DNA of 64,000 bases. It comes from Rotaria sordida (taxonomy: Eukaryota > Rotifera > Eurotatoria > Philodinida > Philodinidae). The notes beneath the pieces were generated by a model that had not been told where the DNA came from, did no database searches, and saw only the letters and a program-made list of their open reading frames with translations. Made by a program: the position numbers and the translations under genes. The stretch is from contig CAJNOL010000742.1 in NCBI GenBank assembly GCA_905250125.1, positions 28,116-92,115 of the forward strand. Direction: 5' to 3'. Positions 34,929-45,872 of the stretch are shown here, in pieces; positions within the stretch are counted from its first letter, which is position 1, and each line of letters opens with the position of its first letter.

Positions 34929-37900
34929 TTATTGTTCTCGGAAATGTTTTATCAATTCGTCATAATCAGGAATACCATCTTCATCTGTAAAATCAATTAA
35001 ATCACAAAATACCGAAGATTCAATCTAATCATTCAAAAAAAAATTCAAAACATATGTTTTTTTTTTTTAATTAAATATTATTCTATTTTTATCTACATAC
35101 GCCTAAAACATAAGAACAACTTTCTGGTTCAACAAGATACATTATTGGAACATGAGATTTATTTTCTTTGGTCAAACATCTTTAATAAACAATCATAATC
35201 ATTTTTCAAAAAACAAAATAATTTTTTTTGTTTTGCTTTTACCTTAATTTAACTTCAACAACACGTGGCATCTGTGTTAATTCGCATACATCTCCATCAG
35301 TATAATACAATGATACATATCTAAATATATTTCAAAATATTCAAAAAAAAAATGATATACGAAAATTTCTACTGTCGTTGTTTGTAATCGCTGTCAGATT
35401 TCTTTTTTGGATTTGTATTTATCCATTCAACATGTTTTTCATAATTCCATGTACCTAGTTGAATTGTTGTTCGTGTTCCTTGTTCTTCCTTTAAAAAGAA
35501 AGAACAAAAAAAACAAAAATTTTTAATTTTTGTTTTGAAATATTCAATATATTTTACATGAAATTGAATAACATGTTTTCCATAACATATTTCATATCGC
35601 CACCAACCTGATCCACCTGTTAAACAATCTCGACCAGAAAAAAATCCTTCGACAAATTCAAGGATATTTTCATTAGATGATAATTGTTCATTTTCTGATG
35701 ATTTTACATCATTATTAACTATATCATTAACCTTTTCTTCATTTACATATCTATATGAAATAATAAATGTTGTTCCATCTGCACTTGTCATCTTGATAGA
35801 GAAAAAAAAAATTTTTTTCATAAATGAATAACAATCATAGCCCAAAAAAAAAAAAGAAATACTTACAGTAAATTGTGCACCTTCACCTTGTTTTGATAGT
35901 AATTGTTCTTGTTCATATTCAAGTTTTTTTAAATTTCTTGGTTTTTGAGGAGCATTTTCTTGTGGATAACAATTTATTGTATGTCGATTTGATTCTGTTG
36001 GACTAAATACATATATAAACTAGAATATTAACATTTAATATTGAATAAGATTATTTGTATTAATCATAAACATGCATTACTATCAAAAAGAAAAATAATT
36101 CTAATTATAAAAAAAACCTTGTCAGCACAGTTCTATTAAGATAAGAACTCATATGTATTCTTTAGCCTCATTATACTAATACAAAATATGTCAAATATAA
36201 AATCTCTAGCAGATTATAGTCGTTTTTCAAGGATCATCAGATTGGTCACATTTTTTTCATCGACGCTTTAGTTTTTGTTTGCCTTGCTGCTATTCGCTTG
36301 CGGTTGTTTATAAAGCACGATCTAAAAGGAGTGTTGAAGTATATAGGACAGCAATTTGCTCCGTCTTCGCTCCCAGACTATGACAGGTATTATCATGGAA
36401 TAGAGTCGATCGAAAACTTTGGACTTGAAATCGATGTCATCGCTTATATTTTGTTTGATTAGGGCTTCTCCTATACAAAAATATCGATTTTTAAACTTTC
36501 TATATGGTTAAATAGTCTACATTCTCTACTTTCGGAACCACTATTGTTCTTAGTTTTTACGACTGTCAACAGATTTTGTGAAAAATTCATAAGCAGAAAA
36601 TGTTTGAAAAATGTTAGTTTTTGGAGCCCTGTGACTTTGCCTATAGGTTTGTGAGTTGGAGAACATACCCTGCATACTCTAGTAAGTGCGCTTCATACAT
36701 TCCTTCCATGTAATCTCTAGTGAATCGCGCTACGAAAGAAAAAAAACTTGGATTTTCAAAGTTCAACTTTATTTTGCGTTTTTCTTTTTTGGTGCGTTCC
36801 AAATTTCTCAGTCATATTTGAAAAATAAAAAATCAAACATTGCCAGATTTAGAGAATTATTTAATTAAAAACTTGTCGCTACTAATATGTATTAACAGCT
36901 AGAATTAGAGGTACATATCGTTTTTATTAAAATTTTACTATCATGATGTTCATAGATCCACGAGAAATCAAATTTATTTCGTTTAGCCGTTTTGAGTGCA
37001 AATGAAGGAAACACACCTATCCCATAGTCAAAAGAACTAAAAGGTGAGAAATATGAATAAGCAATCTAGCGCCTGTACATCTCCATTGATGGATAATTAA
37101 ATATTAGAGAAATGATAGAGCATTATTTTTACTATCAGACCATATACACAGAAAGTTTTCTTTTATAAGGAATTAAAATATCTTCGCAACTACTTTTTGT
37201 ATGCTCCTAAGTGTTTGTTAAATCTGAATTCTATTTGTAATCTATATATTAACCTAAATTCTGGTAAATTACAAATCCATGATGATGCAACAGTCATTTC
37301 ATATTGACATGATGAAACTTCTTGAAAATTGATTACACCATTATTACCATTTTCATGACATACTAAATAAAAAAGAAAATAGAAAATTAAATTTTAAGAA
37401 TTAATATGAAAGAAAAAAATTAAACTCTACTATAGAAAACAGTTGTTTCACGTGGTCTATTTGAATTAATATCACATTGTGTTCCATCTGTATATCGAAT
37501 TGGTAACATTGGTATTACTCGATTATTAATAGTTTTATAATGAATCTATTGAATTTATTTTATTAATAATTAAAAAACAAAAATTTTTTTTTTTTTGCTG
37601 TACCTTTAATACTTGTTCATTATCAATGGTTGTAATTATATCTTGATTATTTGAATGATAATAACCAAGAAAATATTCTTGATGAATTGTTCTCTATAAA
37701 TACATATATACACGTTTTCTTGAAAATAAAATGAATTGATCTTACTTTATCAGCTATTTTACTTTCGTGATATTGTCGAACATGTATACCATGACATAAT
37801 TCATATGTCCAATATGGATCTAACTATATATGTATATATTGTTTGATAAAGTATTATGATATTCTACTAAATAAAAGCTTACTCGATAAGTACATTGTTT

Positions 37901-38322
37901 TTTAGAATGTAATTTTTCTATTAATGGTTCGATTTCATTTAATAAAATAGTTTCTGTTGATTTCTAAAAATAGGAATATTTTGAGAAAAACAAACTTTAC
38001 ATGGAAATATATATATATATATATATATATATTTTGTGTTTACTGTATTTATTGATTCAAGTGTTGGTAATACACATGAATATGTTTCTTTTCGTTTTGA
38101 TGTAATAATAAAATTATTTCTCAATTCAATTGGCTGAAAATAATCAATTTATTTATTCAAATGAATTTTGATTTTTTTTTTCTTTTTTTTTTTGAAAATA
38201 CATACTGAATTTAATTCTGATTGCCATTTAATATCATAAAGAATATCATCATCTAAGATCGTATTTATTAATGGGATGCACGATAAAATTGTGAAGGTTA
38301 TTTGAAAGACAAACATTATCAT
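34929..38322 (-). CDS. ERLEC1: Erlectin (ER lectin with two MRH domains)
   Basis: A multi-exon minus-strand gene from ATG at 38322 (exon 1 38206-38322, then 38044-38133, 37883-37963, 37746-37823 and further exons) to TAA at 34929-34931. The N-terminus MIMFVFQITFTILSCIPLIN is a signal peptide. MRH domain 1: YWTYELCHGIHVRQYHE, GTQCDINSNRPRETTVF, SSCQYEM, with the Q, R, E and Y sugar-binding residues present. MRH domain 2: GWWRYEICYGKHVIQFH, LGTWNYEKHVEW, DGDVCELTQMPR, ESCSYVLGV, where the usual Glu before Tyr is replaced. The C-terminus is DFTDEDGIPDYDELIKHFRE. The two-domain order fits erlectin/XTP3-B rather than OS-9 (one domain). It acts in the ER lumen in glycoprotein quality control (ERAD). 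One intron (~36030-37250) is about 1.2 kb and repeat-filled. Confidence 0.9.
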
Positions 38323-39368
38323 TAGTTGTAAATGAATGATTAATTATATTTCACACACACGTCACAATTCAATTAACATTCTGATTTTTTGTAAATCAAT
38401 TATTGGATTAAATAAGGATCCAATAAATATTAAAAGCGATTATTTTCTCTTTCTTTAAGATGATTATCCTTCTTTGAAATTATCAAATTGAATTTACTAT
38501 CAACGTGTTTGTTTAAAATAAGTTTTTGTATTGCAATTATTAGTCGATGGGCTATACACCAACGGCATCTATAATGGAGTTTTGAGAGATCATAACAAAT
38601 TTCTAATTGTTATTAACTTTTACTAAATTCCTGATTGATTTTTGACGAAAAATGATGCGCTGAAAGTCTTTTCCAACCTCAATAATGAACTCTTACAATC
38701 ATCCTTACCAGAGATCTAAATAGGCCAGGCCAAAGAAAGCCATTCCATGACTAATTTCTTAATAATTGATTCGTCCATAAGCCATTCATCTAATTGCATT
38801 GAATAAATTATTGATATATAAATGATCAAGCATATTTCAAGTACTGAAATTCAGGTGATTCTAAATGTCACAATAGTCGTAATAGTAGAATGTATATTGA
38901 ATAATGTTGAATTTCTAATTTTGTAATGATAAGTCGTCTGATAGAAAACTTTAATTTTCTTCGAAGCTTTGTACGCATCTCATAAAATCTATCCAATCAT
39001 AGTAAATCTCATTTCGTATCGAACAATCTTCCTTGTATTCTATACATCTTCTTTTTTTTTAATTCTTCACAAGGCAAAATGGGAAGGCATCTGTTTTCAT
39101 TACAGCTGATGTTACTGAGTCCATCAATGTTCTATGATAAAGTAATACATCGAAAGGATTATTGAGTCGAAAGGTGATATTAACTCTTAGATTATCTTTT
39201 CTAGTCAATGTATAAATTGTTTATTTTGCTCTTGATTGAACTCCTCACTCTTCATCATTTCTAATTTTCACGCCATCTACAAATAAAACTCCGAGACAAA
39301 GGTCGGAATACGAATGTCCATGAAAATAAAATGAAGGCTAACCACAAAAAGACTTTTAGCGCATCATT
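38323..39368. other. 5' flank of erlectin and spacer
   Basis: No gene recognised. AT-rich non-repetitive sequence up to the hAT-like element at 39369. Confidence 0.35.
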
Positions 39369-39448
39369 CAAGGGGGAAAAAGCGGATCCTAGGATCCATG
39401 AGGATCCATTAGGATCTAAAGGATCCAGGATCCGCTTTTTTCCCCTTG
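39369..39448. mobile_element. 80-bp hAT-like MITE with perfect 8-bp target duplication
   Basis: Ends CAAGGGGGAAAAAGCGGATC and, inverted, CAAGGGGAAAAAAGCGGATC. GCATCATT lies immediately outside on both sides (39361-39368 and 39449-39456), the 8-bp duplication expected for hAT elements. The interior is made almost entirely of GGATCC/GGATCT words spaced 6-10 bp apart. There is no coding capacity. Confidence 0.85.
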
Positions 39449-40126
39449 GCATCATTTATGGCTAAAATTTCAACTGCGTGATTTTTTTCTTGTTTTTCGA
39501 TTTTATTGTTTCACAGTTAGACTGTAGCAAGTATCTGTGTGAGAAGTCCAGATAGTGAAGAGCAAGGTGAATAGAAAATGCTGCTTTACCATGTTGTTGA
39601 TAAGAGCATGGACTAAATATTGAACCTTTGCGTTTCCGATTTTATTGAACCCAACAATATTGTTTGTCGAACAGGAGAAGAAAATAATGATGATCTGTTT
39701 AATAAATTTCTCGCTAGATTTTTTTTTTCGTTTCTATGAAATATAATTTTTCAAAAAAAAACAAGTAAAAATTGATAAGAAATATTTTTAATTAATTATA
39801 TAAAATCGTATTTACTTATAGTTATTGTTGTTCATCTTTTGAACAAAAAAAACCATGTATAATCCAGTTTGTTATACACTATCAAGCTTAATTTATTTAA
39901 TAAGTTTGCAATTAGATTATTTAGTTGAATAATTATATTTATTAGATTATCATAATCCATGTTGCAGTATTTGGTTATACTATCACCAGTATACCGCAGT
40001 AGAATTTATGATTTGCTGGCAATTTTTGTTCAGTTGTAATCACATGGGAATAATTGAGTATTCTTTATCAAATATTATCGAAAAGAATCAGTGGATAATG
40101 CATATTGAATTGACTTATGTTTTCAT

Positions 40127-40190
40127 TAGAGATGAGCAGGTCAAGTCATATTTGACTTCAGTCGAAAAATCGCTGACTTGCCCATCTCTG
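40127..40190. mobile_element. 64-bp hAT-like miniature element
   Basis: TAGAGATGAGCAGGTCAAGT at the left is mirrored on the right by CAGAGATGGGCAAGTCAGCG (reverse complement), a hAT-style CAGAGATGGGC end. Flanking 8-mers GTTTTCAT (40119-40126) and ATTTTCAT (40191-40198) differ at one base and probably are the target duplication. It is nearly all terminal repeat. Confidence 0.65.
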
Positions 40191-40475
40191 ATTTTCATTA
40201 AGAGATTTGATAATTATTATTTATATAATGTGATTTTAGTTATCCATAATCTTACATTCAGATTCAATCTCTCTAACTCTTAATAATTAGGATTAGTATT
40301 ATGATCGTATTTCTCTGGATTACATTCGAAGAAATACAATTATAATAGTGAATCATATTATACAGCAATCAACGGTCGAATGCATAGGGATTTTCTTTTC
40401 TTCAACTCGAGATACTACTCCTCGACTAATTTTGATTCTTATACGTAGATATAATCTACTTTCTTTTTAATTTAG

Positions 40476-40622
40476 AGAATTTGAAAATTATGATTATTGA
40501 AGTAAAGACCGTGTTTAGCATTGTCGAATGTTATCTTGATTACAGATTTATTGGATAGTAATTTATCTTCGATATCTTTTATATCTTCAGGAAATAATGC
40601 TAACAGTTTTCTGAATGTACCG
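40476..40622 (-). pseudogene. Coding-like fragment of unknown origin
   Basis: A 48-codon minus-strand stretch reads GTFRKLLALFPEDIKDIEDK and continues with KSVIKITFDNAKHGLYFNN before a stop. The composition is far more protein-like than the surroundings, but there is no start codon, no flanking exon and no family I recognise. Possibly a stray exon of a decayed gene. Confidence 0.3.
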
Positions 40623-40809
40623 AAAAAAATAGAGAATTATAGTTGAAAGCAGATATTAATTCATCACGTAGTTTGTTCTGTTAAGTATGAATTGCAGTAT
40701 GTATTCTAATATAAGATTGAAAATTCTAATTATTTCCGTAAAATATGAATGCATCAATTACATTGGAATTTTTTTGTTATAGCCATATCTAATGACGAAT
40801 GATAACACG

Positions 40810-41626
40810 CCGTTTTCAATGATATTTTGTTCATATGTCGGGGACAGTATTCTAAGAAAAATCCTAAGAGGGTGTGTGTCTATGGACCTTTCTTAGAAGG
40901 TTATGACCATTTTACTAATTTTTCCACCTAGTAGAAGGTATATAGAGAAAAATTGAACAATGAAATTTCAATCTGAAATTTTACTTATATGTAGCTCTTA
41001 TGATCATTAGAACACTCGAAAAATTTCAGCGGAAAAAAATGTTTCCTTTTGTAGATATTCAATTTTCAAAAAAAAAGTCAATCTTTCAGGACTTTATAGA
41101 TCATGAGACAAGTTTTTAAGAATCAATATCACCAGAAGAAAATATTTTTTCCCGCTGAAGCTCTTAAAGTGTTTTAATGACTACAAGAGCCACATATGAG
41201 CAAAATTTCATATTGAAATCCCATTGTTCAATTTTTCCTTATATACCTTCCACTAAATGGAAAAATCAGTAAAATAGTCATAACCTGTGTCCGACATGGG
41301 TCACTTTTGTTGTGACCCGACCCGACCCGACCCAAGGTCGACAGATAATTTTCAGACAATCGATGCAAAATTTCTATAAAGATTAAGTACCTCTTACTGA
41401 ATCTATAAAAGCTCTCTCAATAATCCGAGTAAAGAAATCATTATCACATCTCAAATTGCTGTTTATTTTATATGAAACTCGAAATCGATCGATTTTTTGT
41501 GATCCGACTCGACCCGAGTCGGATACTGGTCATAACCTTCGAAGAAAGGCCCATAGACACAAACTCTCTCGTGATTATCCTTAGAATACTGTCCCCGACA
41601 TATGAATAAAATATCATTAAAAACGG
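40810..41626. mobile_element. Foldback element (~0.8 kb) carrying a nested insertion
   Basis: The left arm (from CCGTTTTCAATGATATTTTG through CATATGTCGGGGACAGTATT and inward past GAACAATGAAATTTCAAT) is repeated inverted in the right arm ending at 41626. The arms meet near 41070-41090. Without the nested insertion (41287-41528) the element is about 575 bp, almost wholly palindromic. No coding capacity. Confidence 0.8.
41287..41528. mobile_element. 242-bp element inserted in the foldback arm, with 10-bp direct repeat
   Basis: It interrupts the right arm of the foldback; GTCATAACCT is present on both sides (41277-41286, 41529-41538) as the target duplication. The ends are inverted: GTGTCCGACATGGGTC and, from the right, CAGTATCCGACTCGGGTC. 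Near the left end is a short CGACCC tandem (41317-41334). The right end forms a perfect hairpin ATCCGACTCG/CGAGTCGGAT (41502-41524). A short relative of its ends occurs at 58281-58330. Confidence 0.75.
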
Positions 41627-41839
41627 TATGCATCAGTTGGAGACCTACCCTCATAAGTAAGTCAATCGTTCCATAAAAATAAAATAAAATAAAATAAAAT
41701 AAAAGTAAAACTTTCATAGTTTATTAAGAAAATTTTCTAAAGAAAAATAAAACCAATAGTATCTGTTATCGAAAGATTCGTATCATTCATATATAATGAA
41801 ATATGCAAAGACTTAAATTATTGTAGAAGAATATTTACA

Positions 41840-43144
41840 TTATATTTTATGAAAATTAACTCCTTTTGCAGTCGATACAACAAGCATGTCTGAACCAAAT
41901 AGACAAATATAATAAGGAATTGCTTTATATGAAATTGTTTTCTTTAAACTTTTATCATTTGTAATCTGTAACAAATTTCCATTTTCATAATCAGCTACTA
42001 ACCATTCGTCATAATTAAAAGAACAAAAACGAAAAGCTATATTTTGATTACATATAATATTAAATGCAAATGACCAAATATGATTGAGTTTCTCACAAGA
42101 TCGTAATTCTAAACGTAAAGTTTTTTCAATTTTATTCTTAATCGTTAGTGCAAGAATATCATTTTTATAAACAATACCATTTATAAATTCATCTTTTGTA
42201 CATGTATTAGGAGATTTCCATTCTTTCATAGCAGTAATTAAAGGTGACAAACGAAATTCAACAATAGATGAACCTCTTACACCTGTCGTTAAAAATAGAT
42301 ATGTATCTGAACATGTACATGAAAACCATCTACGTTTTTCAATAGTTTCTACATTTTCAATGGACATTGTATTTTCATTAACAAGAAAAATATTATTTTC
42401 TTCAATAATAATAAATCGATTTAATGTTGATGACCAACATATATCTCGAATAGCATCATGTGACCATAAAATTTGTTTGATAATGACCATTTCAGTATCC
42501 ATAAAACATAAATTTGGTGCTTGATGTATTAATAATAATCGATCATTACAAGCTAATGGACAATAACTTTCAGGTGGATATTTTATTTCTTTATAAATAG
42601 ACGATAAAATAGATAGATCACTTTGTTTTTCATTTGTTTTTCGAAGATAAATTAAAGTATCATTTATTATTAGAGGAGAAATATTAAATTGAATATTTGT
42701 ATGTTCAATTTTTTTTAATTCATCATTAAGTTGAGAAATATTTAATGTAAATAATTCAATATCTTGTTGAGTTATTTCTTTATTATGAATAAGTTTTGAT
42801 ATATCCGATTGAATATTAGTAAGTTTATCTCGTTGTTTATTTAATATATCAGCTACAAGTTGATCGAATTCTTGACATTTTTCTTCAAAGAATTGATCAA
42901 TTTTTTTATAACAATCTAAACGCCATTGTTCAAGTTTTTTATGATAATCACGTGTTGTTTCATGAATACATAATGTATTAAATTGATGATTAAGTGCATT
43001 AATACTATCAGCAAGAGGATTCAATTGAGAATTGAGAAATTCATTTTGTTCATTTAGATGAGATATACATACATTTTGTTGACAACAATGACATAAAGCA
43101 CAAGATGCACGTTTGCATGTAACATTAGCACAAGGCTGCAACAT
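41840..43144 (-). CDS. B-box-like zinc finger, coiled-coil and beta-propeller protein (434 aa)
   Basis: A single-exon gene from ATG at 43144. Residues ~5-30 have a B-box-like metal-binding pattern (CANVTCKRASCALCHCCQQ, then VCISHL). Residues ~50-150 form a coiled coil (YHKKLEQW, YKKIDQFFEEKCQEF, KQRDKLTNIQSDISKLI). The C-terminal ~240 residues are repeated beta-strand units (DICWSSTLNRFIIIEENNIF, SFNYDEWLVADYENGNLL) consistent with a six- or seven-bladed propeller. This is TRIM-NHL-like order but without a RING, so ubiquitin-ligase activity is not implied. Lineage-expanded B-box/NHL proteins are common in rotifers (prior knowledge). Its role is unknown. Confidence 0.75.
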   Translation of the reverse strand: MLQPCANVTCKRASCALCHCCQQNVCISHLNEQNEFLNSQLNPLADSINALNHQFNTLCIHETTRDYHKKLEQWRLDCYKKIDQFFEEKCQEFDQLVADILNKQRDKLTNIQSDISKLIHNKEITQQDIELFTLNISQLNDELKKIEHTNIQFNISPLIINDTLIYLRKTNEKQSDLSILSSIYKEIKYPPESYCPLACNDRLLLIHQAPNLCFMDTEMVIIKQILWSHDAIRDICWSSTLNRFIIIEENNIFLVNENTMSIENVETIEKRRWFSCTCSDTYLFLTTGVRGSSIVEFRLSPLITAMKEWKSPNTCTKDEFINGIVYKNDILALTIKNKIEKTLRLELRSCEKLNHIWSFAFNIICNQNIAFRFCSFNYDEWLVADYENGNLLQITNDKSLKKTISYKAIPYYICLFGSDMLVVSTAKGVNFHKI

Positions 43145-45218
43145 TCGATAAAAAACAAAAAAAAAACGAAAAACTTATATTATTTTGTCGTAGACAAATG
43201 AAAAATATATATATATGCTGTTTAACATGCAACACTCGTGTTTATTTGAAGAAGAAATGCAAAAATACGAGTTTATCGATCTCATGTGACTGTAAGTTTC
43301 TTTTTCTTTCAAAGAAAAATGTCGTAGAAAAGAAACAAAAGTATAAAAATGCATATTGATATTCTAGATGAAAAAGTCAATTTACACAGTTGATAATATT
43401 TGTGTGTCAAAATAAAATATATGAGAAAATGATTCAAAAATTGTCCAAAATAAATATTTCGTTCTTTTTCTTTCATAAAAAATTCCTTCGAAATTCAAAA
43501 AAAAAAAGAATTTTCCTCGGCACATAACTCGAAGGTAGGGAGCTTCGGATTCACGTTTTTGTGGACTCAGATCCAAAAAAGATTTAAAATTTGAATTCGG
43601 AACCGATCCAGATCCGAAAAAAACAATTAAAAATTTGCCTTCGGATCCAACCCCGAGAGTTTTTCCATCAATACGTGCCACCCTTTGTGTACATGAACAA
43701 GTAAATGATCAAGATTTTCGCGATTTCTTTATCAGTCTCTGAAAAAAAACTCAACGTATAGTTATATCTTGTTGTTATATGTCTCATTTGGGAAGCAACG
43801 GATTCACAAAAACGTGTAATCGGGTCTGACAAAAAAAATAGAATAAAATTTTAGACTCGAACCCGCAGCTCCCTACTCAAAGGCACTATTTTGTGTTGCA
43901 ATGATCTAAAGATCAGAGTTTCGATAGAAAGTTCCGTTCGATCTTAATTCACTCCACAAAATGATGTTTTTGTGTACCCCAAAAGTGAGTACACTCTAGA
44001 ATCGGTCAGTGTGTCCGTCCGGCCGGCCGTTTACGCGATAACTTTTGAAAAGAGAGTCCGATCGCGATGAAATTTTCCATACAGTTTAGTCTCAACAATA
44101 TCTCGGTCGAGTTCGAAGATGAGAAGAATTAGCTGAGCCGTTCCTGAGTTATTGCCAAAAATACTCATTTTTTCCCTATGGCTTCCTATAGGAAAATCGA
44201 CCCATCCCCACTTTCGTAAAACACTTTCCTTATCATAGTCAAAGAAAACCCCAACTATTATACACCATTCGATAGAGAATTTCACGAGCTACAAAATGGT
44301 ATATAAAACATAAAGAAACAAGATGGCTAGCTCACCTGTTGCAAAGATAAACAAACGGAAATCGGTTCTGTTTTTGTCTGCGCTCTAATCGATTCACAAT
44401 TCGAGCTCTATCTTCCGATCACAGAGATAATACTTCGAGGTTTTCTAGGATGGAGAACTCGAATCTGTAATCCACTTGACTCGAAGCCCCATTGGTTGAG
44501 CACTGACCAATAGAAATCGAATTATAGGAAAAACGAGTTTTTTAGGATAACTCAAGGCGAAGAGTCCAAATCTGAGCTGTATTCACTCCAAAATCCTATT
44601 AGTTGAGCAGTAGCCAATAGAGTTCAAGTGTTTATAGAAAGGGTTTGCCGGGCTAATTTTTATATCCACACATTGTAGGATGACCAATTTGTCTCATTCA
44701 CTTTTTGAAGTACACATAACTCTCGGATTTAAATCCGAGGTTTCCACATTTATTGAAATGTGAACTCTGTTGTTTTTCGATATAATGAAAAAAAGAAACA
44801 AGACTAGTGACTACGAGTAAGGGTGTGAGGTCACCTATCATGCTTCTGGAATTTGTTTGTACAAAGCACTCTCTCCTTTTGAAGACTGTTCCCACAGCGT
44901 TTCTTTTTTCTGGAACTTGATCATTCTGCACCTGCTCTGTCTTTAGTACTGAGTTACGCCTCTAATCATGAGATAATGGAAACGAGTTTCAGAAGTAACT
45001 GTAAGTGTTCATTAGATTGAATGTTGCTTCCATCTTTCGAAGATCTTGTTGACATCTACATTCTTGAAGATAAAAACATACATGAAAACTTAATCAAAAA
45101 CTCTCGTGTACCAAAATCCTATAAATTCTGATAAAACGTATCTATTGATTTTCAATTAGCATAAAATTCGAGTTATTTCCTAATAATCGATTTGTATCCT
45201 AGTCGAATATCTTGTAAA
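43145..45218. other. Transposon-derived spacer
   Basis: No gene. Blocks around 43530-43870 (repeated GATCCGAA-type words) and 43995-44140 (GTCCGTCCGGCCGGCCG followed by TAACTTTTGAAAAGAGAGTC) are GC-richer and look repeat-derived. Short frames on the minus strand have no domain support. Confidence 0.35.
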
Positions 45219-45872
45219 CAAGATCTTGAAATTTTGAGATCGATAAGTAAGATCTTGAAAAGATAATTTGTATGCGAACATCTTGATTGTATCGAATAAA
45301 TCTGTACTTAAGATCTTGTCAAGATCATAGAAAAGATATCGTTTAATATTATCTTCTCACAAGATCTTGAGTAAAAGAGCGACATCATTAGTATTTACAT
45401 ACTGACTAGTTCTTCACCATTTTTTAATACATACAGAGTCATACAAAACATACATTTTTAATATAGTTTGTTTTTTAAAACTATTTCTCGAATGTTGATC
45501 ATTCGAAAACATACTGATCTCGATCGATGATTGAGAGAGGACTACCCTGAAGCAATCTGATGAAGACCGAATCATCTCAAGATCTGACTTGCTTCAATTA
45601 TTTAGGATAGGAATAATTAAAATAAAAATAAATTGAAAAAATATCATAACATGGTTTTACAGAAAAAAAAAATAATGAATACGCTATTTGATAGGTTTGA
45701 ATCACGCTTTCAAAAATATCTTATACATTGTATCACAAATCACGCCGTATGCAACACATGTTTTATCTTAGTATGTATCTAAGATCTTGGCATAAGAGAA
45801 TATGATTATCTTGTACCTAAATTTTCGAGATCTGTTAATATTTCTGTACCTTGTATCTTGACCAAGATCTTG
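45219..45872. repeat. Cluster of CAAGATCTTG palindromes
   Basis: AAGATCTTG or the full palindrome CAAGATCTTG occurs at 45219-45228, 45249-45257, 45310-45318, 45360-45369, 45781-45789 and 45863-45872, with further half-sites (ATCTTG, AAGATC) between them. Similar words lie around 8800-8960. They appear to belong to a degraded repeat family. Confidence 0.5.

Larger units (their letters stand above)
39449..40809. other. Spacer with small relics
   Basis: Contains the 64-bp hAT-like MITE at 40127-40190 and the coding-like fragment at 40476-40622. No complete gene. Confidence 0.35.

Noticed and set aside
38003-38032. (AT)n run in an erlectin intron as a functional element
   Set aside because: A simple microsatellite between two good splice sites; nothing suggests function.
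39261-39455. 64-codon minus-strand frame
   Set aside because: Half of it is the GGATCC hairpin element, so it has no coding meaning.
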